Source: DATARH01 sp963789255 | Lineage (GTDB): Bacteria; Pseudomonadota; Alphaproteobacteria; ATCC43930; CGMCC-115725 | Assembly: GCA_963789255.1 (NCBI GenBank) | Contig: CAWBJW010000002.1 | Span: forward strand, 248,001 to 312,000 | DNA length: 64,000 nucleotides | Direction of reading: 5' to 3' | Shown here: piece by piece, positions 1 to 9,045 of the stretch | How positions within the stretch are numbered: the stretch's first letter is position 1 | Layout: every line of letters starts with the position of its first letter | The notes under the pieces: generated by a model | Seen by the model: only the letters and a program-made list of their open reading frames with translations | What the model was told of the DNA's origin: nothing | Databases searched by the model: none | Made by a program: the position numbers and the translations under genes

Positions 1-1
1 C

Positions 2-200
2 CCGTCATACGAGCAGGTGAATCTGAGCATAACGCGCCGCTTCGAAGCGGCGCCGGGCGGCCCTATCACCGTGCGCCTTGCCGTTATCAACCTGCTTGAC
101 GAGGTCTATCTGCTGCGCAGCCAAACCGGAGTTCGGCGTCTTTGCCAACCAGTATGGACCGCGGCGTTCGGTCTTCCTCGGCTTGACGAAGGAGTTATAA
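2..200 (+). CDS. TonB-dependent outer-membrane receptor, C-terminal end (5' partial, frameshifted)
   Basis: This is the last strand region of a TonB-dependent receptor; the gene starts upstream of the window. The frame beginning at base 2 gives the family-typical segment VRLAVINLLDEVYLLRSQTG. The expected ending (GVFANQYGPRR then FLGLTKEL and stop at 198-200) lies one frame over. Skipping one base near 131-134 joins the two, so a single inserted base splits the gene, either a sequencing error or a real mutation. Such receptors import siderophores, cobalamin or similar ligands through the outer membrane using energy from TonB-ExbB-ExbD, which are encoded just downstream on the same strand. The substrate cannot be told from this end. 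Confidence 0.8.
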
Positions 201-251
201 GGGTAGGTGTCGGATGCGTGCCACCCTCCTCGTCGTCCCGTCGGCCCTTAG

Positions 252-272
252 CCCACGGACGTGTTCCGTGGG
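252..272. repeat. Short palindrome related to the 35-bp repeat inside egtB and ubiA
   Basis: CCCACGGA and its complement TCCGTGGG face each other around a short GTGT-containing loop. This is the first half of the longer repeat found at 22378-22412 and 38158-38192. It lies between the receptor end and exbB and could act as a transcript hairpin. The function is inferred only from symmetry. Confidence 0.55.
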
Positions 273-298
273 GAAGGCTCCTAGCCGCTAGCGTGACC

Positions 299-400
299 GT
301 CATCCCCGGGCAGGGCCGAAGGCCGAAGTCCGCGAGCGCGTAACGCATGAACCCGGGCCTCTGCAATCCGGATTCCGGGCCTGCCGCTTCGCGGCATGAC
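299..400. repeat. Intergenic palindromic repeat of about 100 bp
   Basis: The element is bounded by GTCAT at 299-303 and ATGAC at 396-400, with internal GC-rich inverted segments (CCCGGG, GCCGAAGGC, CCGCTTCGCGG). This layout resembles the dispersed intergenic repeats common in alphaproteobacterial genomes. No coding potential is convincing here. Together with the palindrome at 252-272 it fills most of the gap between the receptor and exbB. Confidence 0.5.
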
Positions 401-516
401 AACCGAGCGAACTCCGCTAAAGTCAGCGCCTATCAGCAACGGCAACGTCTTTGATGCGTTGCGTTAGGTGTTATCCACGAGGACAGCATGTCGCTGGCAC
501 AAATACAGGGGCGCAA

Positions 517-1191
517 ATGATGCTACCGGCACCAAACATCTCGATCGTGGCGCTGTTCCTCCATGCCGACATCGTCGTCAAGGGGGACCTCCTCTTGTTG
601 CTCGCCGCTTCGGTGTGGAGTTGGGCGGTCATCCTCGACAAATTGTGGCGGCTCGGCGCGGTAAGCCGGTCCGCGCGGGCGCATGAGGCGCGGGCCGCTG
701 CCGCGGGGTCGCCCGCGGAGCTGTGGGCCGGATCGGCCGAAGCGCGGGACCCGGCCGGACAGGTGCTGGTCGCCGGCATCCGGGAAAGCGCCGTCGAGAC
801 CTCGGCGGGTTTCGAATCCGGCGGCGAGCGGCGCGAGCGGGTCGAGCGCGCGATGCGGCTCGCCTTGAACGGCGAAATGCGGCGTCTGGAAACCCACCTG
901 CCGTTTCTGGCGACGCTTGGGTCGGCGGCGCCGTTCATCGGGCTGTTCGGCACCGTATGGGGGATCATGCGTAGCTTCGCCGGGATCGCCGCCGCCAACA
1001 ACACCAGCCTCGCCGTGGTGGCGCCCGGCATCGCCGAGGCGCTGTTCGCGACGGCGATGGGACTCGCCGCCGCCATCCCGGCGGTCGTCGCCTACAACAA
1101 GTTCACCGTCGAACTCGGGCGCTTCGCCGGCCGCATGCAAGGGCTGATCGGCCGCTCCGGCGGATTGCTGTCGCGCGCCGCCGGGGGGTGA
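517..1191 (+). CDS. exbB: ExbB/TolQ-family proton channel subunit
   Basis: This inner-membrane subunit of the TonB energiser harvests proton motive force with ExbD. The 224-residue product starts at the ATG at 517 (or 520), preceded by CAGGGG at 505-510. An in-frame upstream start at 451 is possible but adds a non-hydrophobic tail. Three membrane segments lie near residues 20-42, 130-151 and 168-193. The TolQ/ExbB signature FIGLFGTVWGIM is at 140-151, followed by GIAEALFATAMGLAAAIPAV at 171-190. exbD follows after 3 bp and tonB overlaps exbD, so the three form one operon. The receptor end upstream suggests a dedicated nutrient uptake locus. Confidence 0.93.
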   Translation: MMLPAPNISIVALFLHADIVVKGDLLLLLAASVWSWAVILDKLWRLGAVSRSARAHEARAAAAGSPAELWAGSAEARDPAGQVLVAGIRESAVETSAGFESGGERRERVERAMRLALNGEMRRLETHLPFLATLGSAAPFIGLFGTVWGIMRSFAGIAAANNTSLAVVAPGIAEALFATAMGLAAAIPAVVAYNKFTVELGRFAGRMQGLIGRSGGLLSRAAGG

Positions 1192-1194
1192 GCG

Positions 1195-1641
1195 ATGGCC
1201 TTCTCTTTGCCGCCCCCGGGCGAGCCCGGCGAGGATCAATACGCGGATCGTTACCGCCCGCTCGCCGAGATCAACGTGACCCCGATGGTCAACGTCATGC
1301 TGGTCTTGTTGGTGATCTTCATGGTGACCGCTCCGCTGTTGACGGTCGGGGTGCCGCTCAATCTGCCGAAGACGACGGCAGCCGAGATTACCCAACCGAA
1401 AAAGCCGATCGTGCTCAGCCTCGATAGCAAGGGCGACACCTTCATCGGCGACGAGCGGGTTGACCCGGATGATCTCAAGGGCCGGCTCTCGGGGCTGGCC
1501 GCCGAGGATCCCGACCGCATCGTCTATGTGCGAGGCGACCGCACGATCAGCTATGCCCGGTTGATGGATACGTTGGGGCTGGTCAGCACCGCCGGGTTCA
1601 CCAAGGTGTCGCTGCTCGCCGTGGGGGCGACGCCCAAGTGA
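1195..1641 (+). CDS. exbD: ExbD/TolR-family protein with Asn at the conserved membrane Asp position
   Basis: ExbD partners ExbB to couple proton flow to TonB. The 148-residue product has a cytoplasmic tail, one membrane helix at about 28-48 and a periplasmic domain. The start is the ATG 3 bp after exbB. The helix reads EINVTPMVNVMLVLLVIFMV. In characterised ExbD and TolR proteins the position read here as N33 (codon AAC) is an essential proton-carrying Asp in the P-x-x-D-V-M-L-V-L-L context. A single G-to-A change would explain it. The rest of the protein looks intact. Either this energiser is inactive, it works differently, or there is a base error. Confidence 0.92.
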   Translation: MAFSLPPPGEPGEDQYADRYRPLAEINVTPMVNVMLVLLVIFMVTAPLLTVGVPLNLPKTTAAEITQPKKPIVLSLDSKGDTFIGDERVDPDDLKGRLSGLAAEDPDRIVYVRGDRTISYARLMDTLGLVSTAGFTKVSLLAVGATPK

Positions 1642-2393
1642 TCCGTTCGTTCCGGTTGCCGCTGGGCGCCTCGATTGTCGGGCATTGCGGGGTGGTGGCT
1701 CTGCTGCTGCTGTTCGCCGGACATGTGCCGCCCGTTCCGCTGCCGATCGCCCAAGGCATCGAGGTCACGCTCGCCCCGCCCGAGCCGGCGGCCGAGCCGC
1801 CACCGCCAACGCCGCCGCCGGTCATCAAGGCCGAGCCGCCGCCACCAATACCGCCGCCTCCCGTCGTCAAGGCCGAGCCGCCGCCTCCTATCGTCAAGGC
1901 CGAGCCGCCGCCGGAACCGCCGCCGCCGCCAGCGAAACCGAAATCGAAACCGGTCGTCAGGCGGCCGCCGCCGGTTCGCAGGCCGCCGGTGCGCGAGCCG
2001 GTCCCGTACCGGGCGATGACCCCGCCCGTTCCACCGCCGCCCGCGCCCGTGCAGACCGCCGCGATCCCGCGACCGCCGGCGCCGCCAAAGCCAACCGGCC
2101 CGATCGTCACCGCCAGCTATGGCGCCGCGCTGAGCGCCTGGCTTGCAAGCCACAAGCATTATCCCGAGAGCGCGCGCGAGCGGGGCGAAGAGGGACGCGC
2201 GGTTTTGCGGTTTCGCGTCGCGCGGTCGGGCCGGGTGCTCAGCTACGCAGTCGTCCAGAGCACCGGCCATCCCGATCTCGACGCGGCGATCGACCGGATG
2301 ATGCAAGGCGCCAGCCTGCCGCCCTTCCCGGCGAATATGACGGCAGCCGACGTCGAGGTCTCGGTGGCGATCCACTTCGCGCTCGCCCGCTGA
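1638..2393 (+). CDS. tonB: TonB energy transducer
   Basis: TonB carries energy from ExbBD to outer-membrane receptors. The GTG start overlaps the exbD stop in GTGA, indicating translational coupling. An N-terminal signal-anchor helix (about 8-29) contains His16, matching the functional His of the TonB helix. Residues about 45-150 are a Pro/Glu/Lys-rich periplasm-spanning linker with repeats of the form KAEPPPP. The C-terminal TonB domain (about 165-250) has the typical YPESARERGEEG and RVARSGRV elements. At 251 residues the length is normal. The receptor it serves is probably the frameshifted one upstream. Confidence 0.93.
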   Translation: MIRSFRLPLGASIVGHCGVVALLLLFAGHVPPVPLPIAQGIEVTLAPPEPAAEPPPPTPPPVIKAEPPPPIPPPPVVKAEPPPPIVKAEPPPEPPPPPAKPKSKPVVRRPPPVRRPPVREPVPYRAMTPPVPPPPAPVQTAAIPRPPAPPKPTGPIVTASYGAALSAWLASHKHYPESARERGEEGRAVLRFRVARSGRVLSYAVVQSTGHPDLDAAIDRMMQGASLPPFPANMTAADVEVSVAIHFALAR

Positions 2394-2519
2394 GCGCGGT
2401 CCCGCCCAGCGTTGCGGTGGCATCGCGGAAATATCCGCATAGTCGAAGGCGAACGCGCTCTATGCTAGTATTGCTCGACAGCCGAATCTTGTCGAAGGGC
2501 ATCGCGCCGGCTGGGACTT

Positions 2520-2552
2520 CCCAACCGCTGGCTAAGCCCAACCGCTGGCTAA
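2520..2552. repeat. 17-bp tandem direct repeat at the IS630 insertion edge
   Basis: CCCAACCGCTGGCTAA occurs at 2520-2535 and again at 2537-2552, a period of 17 bp. The second copy runs into the left end of the IS630 element, whose TA-containing boundary is at 2550. The duplication may predate the insertion or may have arisen during it. Confidence 0.7.
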
Positions 2553-3720
2553 TACCAAATCCCGCTGATTAGAACCGATGGGCCCAATCGCGCAGGCCGA
2601 TCGACATGATAGTCCATGGCCGGTCAACGAGCTTGTTCCAGGCATGACAGCAGTGATCGAGGATGTCGCCGTACGACTGGAAGACCCGGTTGGAGAGCCA
2701 GTTGTCGCGCATGTACTGCCAGATGTTTTCGACCGGATTGAGTTCCGGCGACTTCGGGGGCAGCGGCATCAGGGTGATGTTGTCGGGGATGTCGAGCTTG
2801 GCGGAGAGGTGCCAGCCGGCCTGATCGAGCAGCAGGACGGCATGGGCGCCCGGTGTAACCGTTCGGGAGATTTCGGCCAGGTGCAGCGCCATCGCGGCGG
2901 TATTGCAGCGCGGCAGGATGAGGCCGGCGGCAGTCCCCTTGGCCGGACAGATCGCGCCGAAGATATAGGTCGAGCGCGTTCTCTGATCGTGGGGTGCCGA
3001 GGGCCGCGTCCCGCGCCGTGCCCATCGCCGGGTGATCTTGTTCTTCTGGCCGATCCGGGCCTCGTCTTGAAACCAGATCTCTATCGGCTTGCCGGCCGCG
3101 TCGCGCTTGGCAATCACGTCGAGGCTCTCGGCGAAGTTTTTTTGAACGCCGCCAGGGCCTCGCCATCCTGGGCGTGGTGCCGGGGTCGCGCCGACAGCTT
3201 GCGCAAGCCCAGAGCGCGCAATTCGCGGCTCAGCGTCTGCTTGCTGATCGAGATGCGGAATTCCTCGAACACCCATTGCGCCAGATCGACCAGCCGCCAG
3301 CGGACAACGCCGTGAACCGCCGGGATCGGACCGCTCTCGACGATCTCCAGCAACGCTTGCCGGTGCGCTTCGGTGAGCAGCGGCGCGTTGCCCGGGGCCT
3401 TGCCGTTCACCAAGCCAGGCGGCCCCTCGGCGTTGAAAGCCAACACCCAGTCCCGCACCGTTTGCAGCCCGACGCCACCCATCTTGGCGGCCTCGGTGCG
3501 AGATCCGCCGTCATAGATCGCCGCCAGAGCCAACAAGCGTCGGGTCTGAGCGGCATCCACAGACCGCTTCGCCAGATCGCGCAATCCTACCGCGTCGTAA
3601 CCCTCCCGAAGGCGAACCGCTGCCGCCATGGCAAACCCCCTCTCGTTTGCCACGGTGAATCACATTCTCCTCGCCTTGGGAATCCCCTACGTGAGTCGCG
3701 CTCGGAGGGACTTGGTATTA
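2550..3720 (-). mobile_element. IS630-family insertion sequence, complete
   Basis: The element is about 1.17 kb and carries a two-frame transposase read leftward. The left end reads TAATACCAAATCCC from 2550. The right end, read inward from 3720 on the other strand, gives TAATACCAAGTCCC, so the terminal inverted repeats match at 13 of 14 positions and continue more weakly. TA at both edges fits the TA target preference of the family. It separates the tonB operon from pepN without visibly breaking a gene. Intact ends and intact reading frames suggest a recent or active copy. Confidence 0.88.
2569..3653 (-). CDS. IS630-family transposase, two frames joined by -1 frameshift
   Basis: The upstream frame (3653 down to about 3114) encodes helix-turn-helix DNA binding; an ATG at 3629 is an alternative start. 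The downstream frame (about 3276 to the stop at 2569-2571) encodes the DDE nuclease, with the first Asp in IWFQDEARIGQK, the second in LLLDQAGWH and the Glu in SPELNPVENIWQYMR. The frames overlap at seven consecutive A residues on the coding strand (plus-strand T run near 3137-3143). There a one-base backward slip changes FKKTSP into FKKNFAESL. This is the usual programmed arrangement in many IS630 elements. Confidence 0.88.
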
Positions 3721-3884
3721 CTGAACAATCAAGACCGAAAGGTGCTGGCGCTGACAGAGACGGCAACATGATTATTATCGATGCCCTTCGCCCGTCAACG
3801 GCGATTCGCCAAGGAAATTTGGCTTAGTCGCATCATAAATATTTTGATTTTGCAGTAATTCCTGATGAATTTCGGGATTTCGGC
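3721..3884. other. AT-richer spacer between IS630 and pepN
   Basis: This stretch has several AT-rich patches (for example near 3769-3780 and 3828-3860) and lies downstream of pepN. No gene, clear terminator stem or known repeat is visible. Confidence 0.4.
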
Positions 3885-6587
3885 TCAATCCGCCGCACCC
3901 AGGCTCTTCGCCACCATCTCGTAGGTGTTCGGGCTGAGGCCCGGCGTCGCGAGGATATGGTCGAGCTGGGCGCGCATCAGCCCCTGGCGGGCCATATCGT
4001 AGCGCCGCCATTGCCCCAAGGGCTGCACCAGCCGCGCCGCGGTGGTCGGGTTGGCCTTGTCGAGGGCGAGCACCTCGTCGGCGAGAAGCGCGTAGCCCTC
4101 GCCGCTCGCCGCGTGGAAATGAAGCGGGTTGGCCTGTGCGAAGGTGCCGATCAGCGCACGCAGCCGGTTCGGGTTGGCGCGGGTGAAGGCGGGGTGCGTT
4201 GTCAGGACGCGGACCGCTTCGATCGTGCCGGGCAATGCCGAGCGTGCCTGCAACGCGAACCATTTGTCGATGACGAGCGGGTCCGCTTCCCAGCGCCGGT
4301 AGAACGCGTCGAGCGCCGCCCTGCGCTCGGGGCCGTCGATGTCGATCAATACGGCGAGCGCGGCCAGCACGTCGGTCATGTTGGCGCCATCATCGAACTG
4401 CGCCTTGGCCAGCCGGGCGCCGGATGCCCGGTCGAGGGCGGCGAGATAAAAGAGGCAGACATTGCGCAGCGCGCGCCGCCCGATCGCAACCCCATCGATA
4501 CAGTAGGGGCCGGGGTCGGCGAGGCGGCGATAGGCCAGGGCCAACGGCCCGGCGAGCGCCCCGGCGAGCGCGGCGCGGGCATTCTCGCGCACGGCATGGA
4601 TAGCCTCAACCGCGACGACCGCCATTTCCTCGGCGAGGGCCGTCTCGCTCGGCAGCGTCAGCACCTCGGCGGCAAAGGCCGGGTCGCGGTCGGCATCGGC
4701 GAGGGTCTGGCGCAGCGCCGCGACGAGATCGGCATCGAGCGATGGCATCGGGTCCTCGGCCCGGCCGCGCCGATGCGCTTCGACCCGGTCGAGCAGCACC
4801 CGGGTCGCGACCTGCTGCCCGGCATCCCAGCGGGCGACCGGATCGGTGTCGTGGATCGCGAGGAACTTCAGCCGGTCGAGCGGCACGCCCTGGAGCTTGA
4901 CCGGCGCGGAGAAGTCGCGCAGCAGCGAGGGCACCGGCGGCGCCGGCACATCGACGAAGCGGAACACCTGGCGCTCATGCCGCGCGACCAGCACGCGCGT
5001 GCCGGCATGGGCGGCCGGTTCGCCATCGAGCCGGGTCGGCAGTTCATCGCCATTGGGGCCGATCAGCCCGACGGCCAGCGGGATCGGCATCGGCCGCTTG
5101 TCGGGCTGCCCCGGCGTCGGCGGCACCCGCGTTGCGACGTTCAGCTCATAGCTGTGCGCCTGCGGGTCGTAGCGGCCCTCGACCGTGATCTCGGGAGTGC
5201 CGGCCTGCGCGTACCAGAGCGCGAAGCCGTCGAGATCAACGCCGCCGCCATCCCGCATGGCCGCCAGGAAGTCGCCGATCGTCGCCGCCTGGTTGTCGTG
5301 GCGCTCGATGTAGAGGTCCATGCCGCGGCGGAACCCCTCCTTGCCCAGCAGGGTGTGCATCATGCGGATCAGCTCGGCGCCCTTGTTGTAGACCGTCGCG
5401 GTATAGAAATTGTCGATGCGCAGATAGCTCTGCGGCTGCACCGGATGGGCGAGCGGACCGGCATCCTCGGGAAATTGGGCAGCGCGCAGCGTGCGGATGT
5501 TGCCGATGCGGCACACCGCCGGGCTGCCCTGGTCGGCCGAAAACAGCTGGTCGCGGAACACGGTCAGCCCTTCCTTCAGCGACAATTGGAACCAGTCGCG
5601 GCAGGTGACCCGGTCGCCGGTCCAGTTGTGGAAATATTCGTGGGCGATCACCGTCTCGATACCCTGGTAATCGGTGTCGGTCGCGCTCTCCGGCTGCGCC
5701 AGCACATAGCGCGTGTTGAAGATGTTGAGGCCCTTGTTCTCCATCGCCCCCATGTTGAAGTCGCTGACCGCGACGATGTTGAACACGTCGAGATCGTATT
5801 CCAGGCCGAACGCCTCTTCGTCCCAGCGCATCGCCTTCTTCAACGAGGCCATCGCGTGGCCGCATTTGTCCTCGTCGCCGCGCCGCACCCAGATCGCCAG
5901 CTTCACCGCGCGGCCCGAGCGGGTCGTAAAACGGTCCTCGACGGCGACGAGATCGCCGGCGACGAGGGCGAAGAGATAGGAGGGCTTGGGATGCGGATCG
6001 ACCCAGCGAGCCCAATGGCGGCCATCGGGAAGCTCGCCCGGGAGATCGCCCCGCCCCGCCGGATTGCCGTTCGACAACAGCACCGGAAAGCGCGCCTTGT
6101 CGGCGCGGATCGTCACCGTGTAGCGTGCCGTCACATCGGGACGGTCTGGGAAATAGGTGATCCGGCGAAACCCCTCGGGCTCGCACTGGGTGCAGAAATT
6201 GCCGCCCGAGATATAGAGCCCGCTGAGCGCGGTGTTGCGCTCGGGAGCGATGCAGGTGTGGATGTCGAGCGCGAAGCTGTCGGGGACCTGCGGCACGACC
6301 AGCGCGCCATCCGCCTCGCGGCGGTAATCCGCGGGCGCGAGCGGGCGTCCGTCGAGCGCCAGCGCGACCAGTTCGAGTTCGTCGCCGTCGAGGTGCAACG
6401 CCGCGCTCCCGCTTGCCGCGAGCGGGTTGCGGTGCAAGGTCAGATGCGAGGCGACGCCGGTCTCGGCCTCGCCGAGATCGAAGACGAGGTTGACCGTGTT
6501 GACGAGAAACTCCGGCGGCCGGTAATCGGCGAGCCGGGTCGGTTGCGGGGCGGCGGCGGGTACGGTATCGGGTGAGGCATCGGGCAT
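3885..6587 (-). CDS. pepN: Aminopeptidase N (M1 family)
   Basis: This zinc aminopeptidase removes N-terminal residues from peptides in the cytoplasm. The 900-residue length is normal for bacterial PepN. The substrate-binding GAMEN motif is at 280-284, the zinc motif HEYFH at 316-320 and the distal zinc Glu in LKEGLTVFRDQ at about 339. The ATG at 6587 follows AGAGGTA. The gene stands alone, divergent from the maleylacetoacetate isomerase gene, with about 100 bp between them. No frameshift is seen. Confidence 0.96.
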   Translation of the reverse strand: MPDASPDTVPAAAPQPTRLADYRPPEFLVNTVNLVFDLGEAETGVASHLTLHRNPLAASGSAALHLDGDELELVALALDGRPLAPADYRREADGALVVPQVPDSFALDIHTCIAPERNTALSGLYISGGNFCTQCEPEGFRRITYFPDRPDVTARYTVTIRADKARFPVLLSNGNPAGRGDLPGELPDGRHWARWVDPHPKPSYLFALVAGDLVAVEDRFTTRSGRAVKLAIWVRRGDEDKCGHAMASLKKAMRWDEEAFGLEYDLDVFNIVAVSDFNMGAMENKGLNIFNTRYVLAQPESATDTDYQGIETVIAHEYFHNWTGDRVTCRDWFQLSLKEGLTVFRDQLFSADQGSPAVCRIGNIRTLRAAQFPEDAGPLAHPVQPQSYLRIDNFYTATVYNKGAELIRMMHTLLGKEGFRRGMDLYIERHDNQAATIGDFLAAMRDGGGVDLDGFALWYAQAGTPEITVEGRYDPQAHSYELNVATRVPPTPGQPDKRPMPIPLAVGLIGPNGDELPTRLDGEPAAHAGTRVLVARHERQVFRFVDVPAPPVPSLLRDFSAPVKLQGVPLDRLKFLAIHDTDPVARWDAGQQVATRVLLDRVEAHRRGRAEDPMPSLDADLVAALRQTLADADRDPAFAAEVLTLPSETALAEEMAVVAVEAIHAVRENARAALAGALAGPLALAYRRLADPGPYCIDGVAIGRRALRNVCLFYLAALDRASGARLAKAQFDDGANMTDVLAALAVLIDIDGPERRAALDAFYRRWEADPLVIDKWFALQARSALPGTIEAVRVLTTHPAFTRANPNRLRALIGTFAQANPLHFHAASGEGYALLADEVLALDKANPTTAARLVQPLGQWRRYDMARQGLMRAQLDHILATPGLSPNTYEMVAKSLGAAD

Positions 6588-6687
6588 GGGAAAATACCTC
6601 TGAGCTTGGCATTATCCGGCAAACGCTTCACGCCAAGGCGCCGCGCCGGCCGGCCGGCGCGACGGGCCCGGCCGTTCAAAGGAGGCA

Positions 6688-7330
6688 GTGTTGCAGCTTT
6701 ATACCTATTACCGCTCGCAGGCGAGTTTCCGCGTCCGCATCGCCCTCAACCTGAAGGGGCTGTCGCATGACGATGTCTTTCTCCACCTCGAAAAGGGCGA
6801 CCAGTTCGCGCCCGAATACCGCGCGCTCAATCCGCAAATGGTGGTGCCCACCTTGCTCGACGGCGAGGCAAAACTGTTCCAGTCGCTGGCGATCCTCGAA
6901 TACCTCGAGGAGAAATATCCCGAGCCGCCGCTGTTGCCGGATGACATCGCCGCACGCGCCTGGGTGCGCGGGCTGGCGCTGATCAACATCGCCGATTCAC
7001 ACCCGCTGGTGGTACCGCGCATCCGCCATTACTTCATCGACCAGCTGCAGCTCAGCCAGGAGCAGCTGCTGGCCTGGATCCGCCATTGGCTCGGCGCCGG
7101 GCTGGCGGCGATGGAGGCGCTCCTGGCCGAACACCGCAAGAGCGGCCGCTTCTGTCATGGCGACAGACCGACGATCGCCGATATCGGGGTGGTGACGCAG
7201 GTGACGCCGGCCAAGACCTTCGGCGTCAACCTCGCCCCCTATCCGCGGGTCGTCCGGATCTACGACAGACTGCATGGCGATCCCGGCCTTTGCCGACGCC
7301 CATCCGGCAAAGCAGCCCGACGCGGAGTAG
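6688..7330 (+). CDS. maiA: Maleylacetoacetate isomerase / zeta-class glutathione S-transferase (frameshifted near the end)
   Basis: The enzyme isomerises maleylacetoacetate in tyrosine and homogentisate breakdown, using glutathione. The GTG start follows GGAGG at 6681-6685. The N-terminal thioredoxin-like part has YYRSQASFRVRIALNLKGL; the helical domain includes FCHGDRPTIADI. After PYPRVVRIYD the frame goes astray, and the expected tail AIPAFADAHPAKQPDAE plus stop at 7328-7330 is one frame over. Removing one base near 7266-7276 restores a normal 213-residue protein. Left unrepaired, translation would run on to 7551 as nonsense. Confidence 0.88.
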
Positions 7331-7336
7331 GCGGAA

Positions 7337-8860
7337 TTGGCCGCCCGGCGGCGGGCGCGGCGATGGCGCGGGATTGCGCTGGCGGGGGTGCTGCTGACCC
7401 TCTGGCAGATGGTGTCGGCGGCCGCCTTTCCCGCCGCGGCAGCGGCGCTCGGCGCGAACAAGTTCGACCTGATGCTCAACTATCTCTCCCCCTCGCCGCC
7501 GGCAGGCGCCAACCCCGAGGGCTACCGCCGGGTGCGCCGCGCGATGGCTGAAAAGGCCATCGCCGACGCCCGGGATGCCGGGCTTACTTTCTTTCGCGTC
7601 GCCGTCACCGGCTATTCGCCGGTCGAATTCGACAGCAAACAGAGCGACCTGGCGCTCTGGCAAAACGACCCGCCGCGGTTTTGGGCGGCGCTCGACCGGA
7701 TGTTCGACGACCTCGACAAGGCCGGGATGCGGCTCGTCCCGAGCTTTGTCTGGAACATCGGACAATTCCCGGCGCTCGGCCACGACAGCATCGCCACCTT
7801 CGTGCGCGATGCGAACGCGCCGAGCCGCCGGCTCCTGGCGCAATTCATCCGCGACTTCATCGCCCGCTACAAGGCGCGCAAGACGATCCTGTTTTACGAG
7901 TTCGGGAACGAGATGAACCTGTTGGCCGATCTCGACGAGCACAAAAGGAATTGCCATCGCGAGCCCTGCGTCTGGGGAAATTTCACGACCGCGGAAATGG
8001 ACCAATTCGCGCGTCAGATGGTCGCTCTGATCAAGTCGTCGGACCCCTCGCGCCCGGTAACGTCCGGCTATTCGCTGCCGCGCCCGAATGCGACGCATCT
8101 TGAGCGCCAGCCGGAATTCGGCGCCGGCGGTCCCGACTGGACGCCCGATACGAAGCAGGAATTCGGCCGCGATCTGCTCGCGACGAACGACCCCTTCGAT
8201 ATTGTCAGCATCCATGTCTATCCGGGGGATCAGACGCGGTCGTCCGGTCCGCCGCCAGGCAGGCCTTACGATCCGCTCCGGGAAGCGGCAAAGGTTGGGC
8301 GGTTTGCGGGCAAGCCTCTGTTCATCGGCGAGTTCGGCGACGACGGCGGCGCGACGCCATTCATCGCCGACCTGCTCGACGAGGTGGTCCGCGAGCGCGT
8401 CGATTACGCGGCAATCTGGGTCTGGGAATTCTACCAGACCTCGACCTATACCCCGGTGCCCCGGTTCAACGTCGAGCCTGCCTATACCGACAACCTGATC
8501 CGATTGCTGATGACAACCGAGCGGCGCATCGGTACCGCGCCCCCGCCCGGCGCGGCGAGCGCGCCGCGCGTCGTGCTGACCTGGCCGCTGCCCTGCACCG
8601 AGATCGACCGGCCGGTCGATCTCGGCGCCGTCGCCAGCGACGGCGCCAAAGCCGTCAAGCGGGTCGACTTTCTGATCGACGGCCAGACGCTCCGCTCGAT
8701 TGCCGCGCCGCCCTATCGCGTCCCGTTCGATCCGGCAGGGCGAGGGTCCCGCAGCGTCGAGATCGAGGCCCGCGCCGTTGCCGGTTCCGGCGCTACCGCC
8801 GCGTTTCGCAGCACCGTGCATCTCAACGGCGACAAGAGAAGCTGCCAGCCGTCGAGGTGA
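7337..8860 (+). CDS. Secreted GH5-like glycoside hydrolase with C-terminal Ig-like domain
   Basis: The protein has about 507 residues and an N-terminal signal peptide (GIALAGVLLTLWQMVSAAAF then AAAAA). The catalytic region (about 40-390) looks like a clan-A TIM barrel: FYEFGNEMN supplies the likely acid/base Glu and LFIGEFGDDGG the likely nucleophile Glu. From about 405 a beta-rich Ig-like module has KRVDFLIDGQTL. The TTG at 7337 is chosen because the signal peptide needs it; GTG and ATG codons further in are less good. It lies 6 bp after maiA, but a functional link is unlikely. The substrate is unknown. Confidence 0.72.
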   Translation: MAARRRARRWRGIALAGVLLTLWQMVSAAAFPAAAAALGANKFDLMLNYLSPSPPAGANPEGYRRVRRAMAEKAIADARDAGLTFFRVAVTGYSPVEFDSKQSDLALWQNDPPRFWAALDRMFDDLDKAGMRLVPSFVWNIGQFPALGHDSIATFVRDANAPSRRLLAQFIRDFIARYKARKTILFYEFGNEMNLLADLDEHKRNCHREPCVWGNFTTAEMDQFARQMVALIKSSDPSRPVTSGYSLPRPNATHLERQPEFGAGGPDWTPDTKQEFGRDLLATNDPFDIVSIHVYPGDQTRSSGPPPGRPYDPLREAAKVGRFAGKPLFIGEFGDDGGATPFIADLLDEVVRERVDYAAIWVWEFYQTSTYTPVPRFNVEPAYTDNLIRLLMTTERRIGTAPPPGAASAPRVVLTWPLPCTEIDRPVDLGAVASDGAKAVKRVDFLIDGQTLRSIAAPPYRVPFDPAGRGSRSVEIEARAVAGSGATAAFRSTVHLNGDKRSCQPSR

Positions 8861-9045
8861 TCTTCCCCGGTTCTCTGAGCCGAGGCGCAATTTTTATACG
8901 CGGGCCTGGCGGATTTCGACTATCTTCCCGCGGCTGGCTTAGGACGTGGGCCCTAGTCGCGGCGTTTACCATATGTGGCGAGAATTATTGTTGCTCCGCG
9001 GCGGTCTAGTCTAGCTAAACCGGAGACGAGCGTTTGGGGCATTCG
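8861..9045. other. Spacer before the lower-GC pair
   Basis: This spacer is non-coding in all frames that were read. GC falls noticeably from about 8990 onward, marking the edge of the compositionally different block 9046-10894. No clear hairpin or promoter could be fixed. Confidence 0.35.

Noticed and set aside
3957..6575. An 872-residue rightward open frame
   Set aside because: It is antisense to pepN, rich in Arg, Gly, His and Val and without any family motif.
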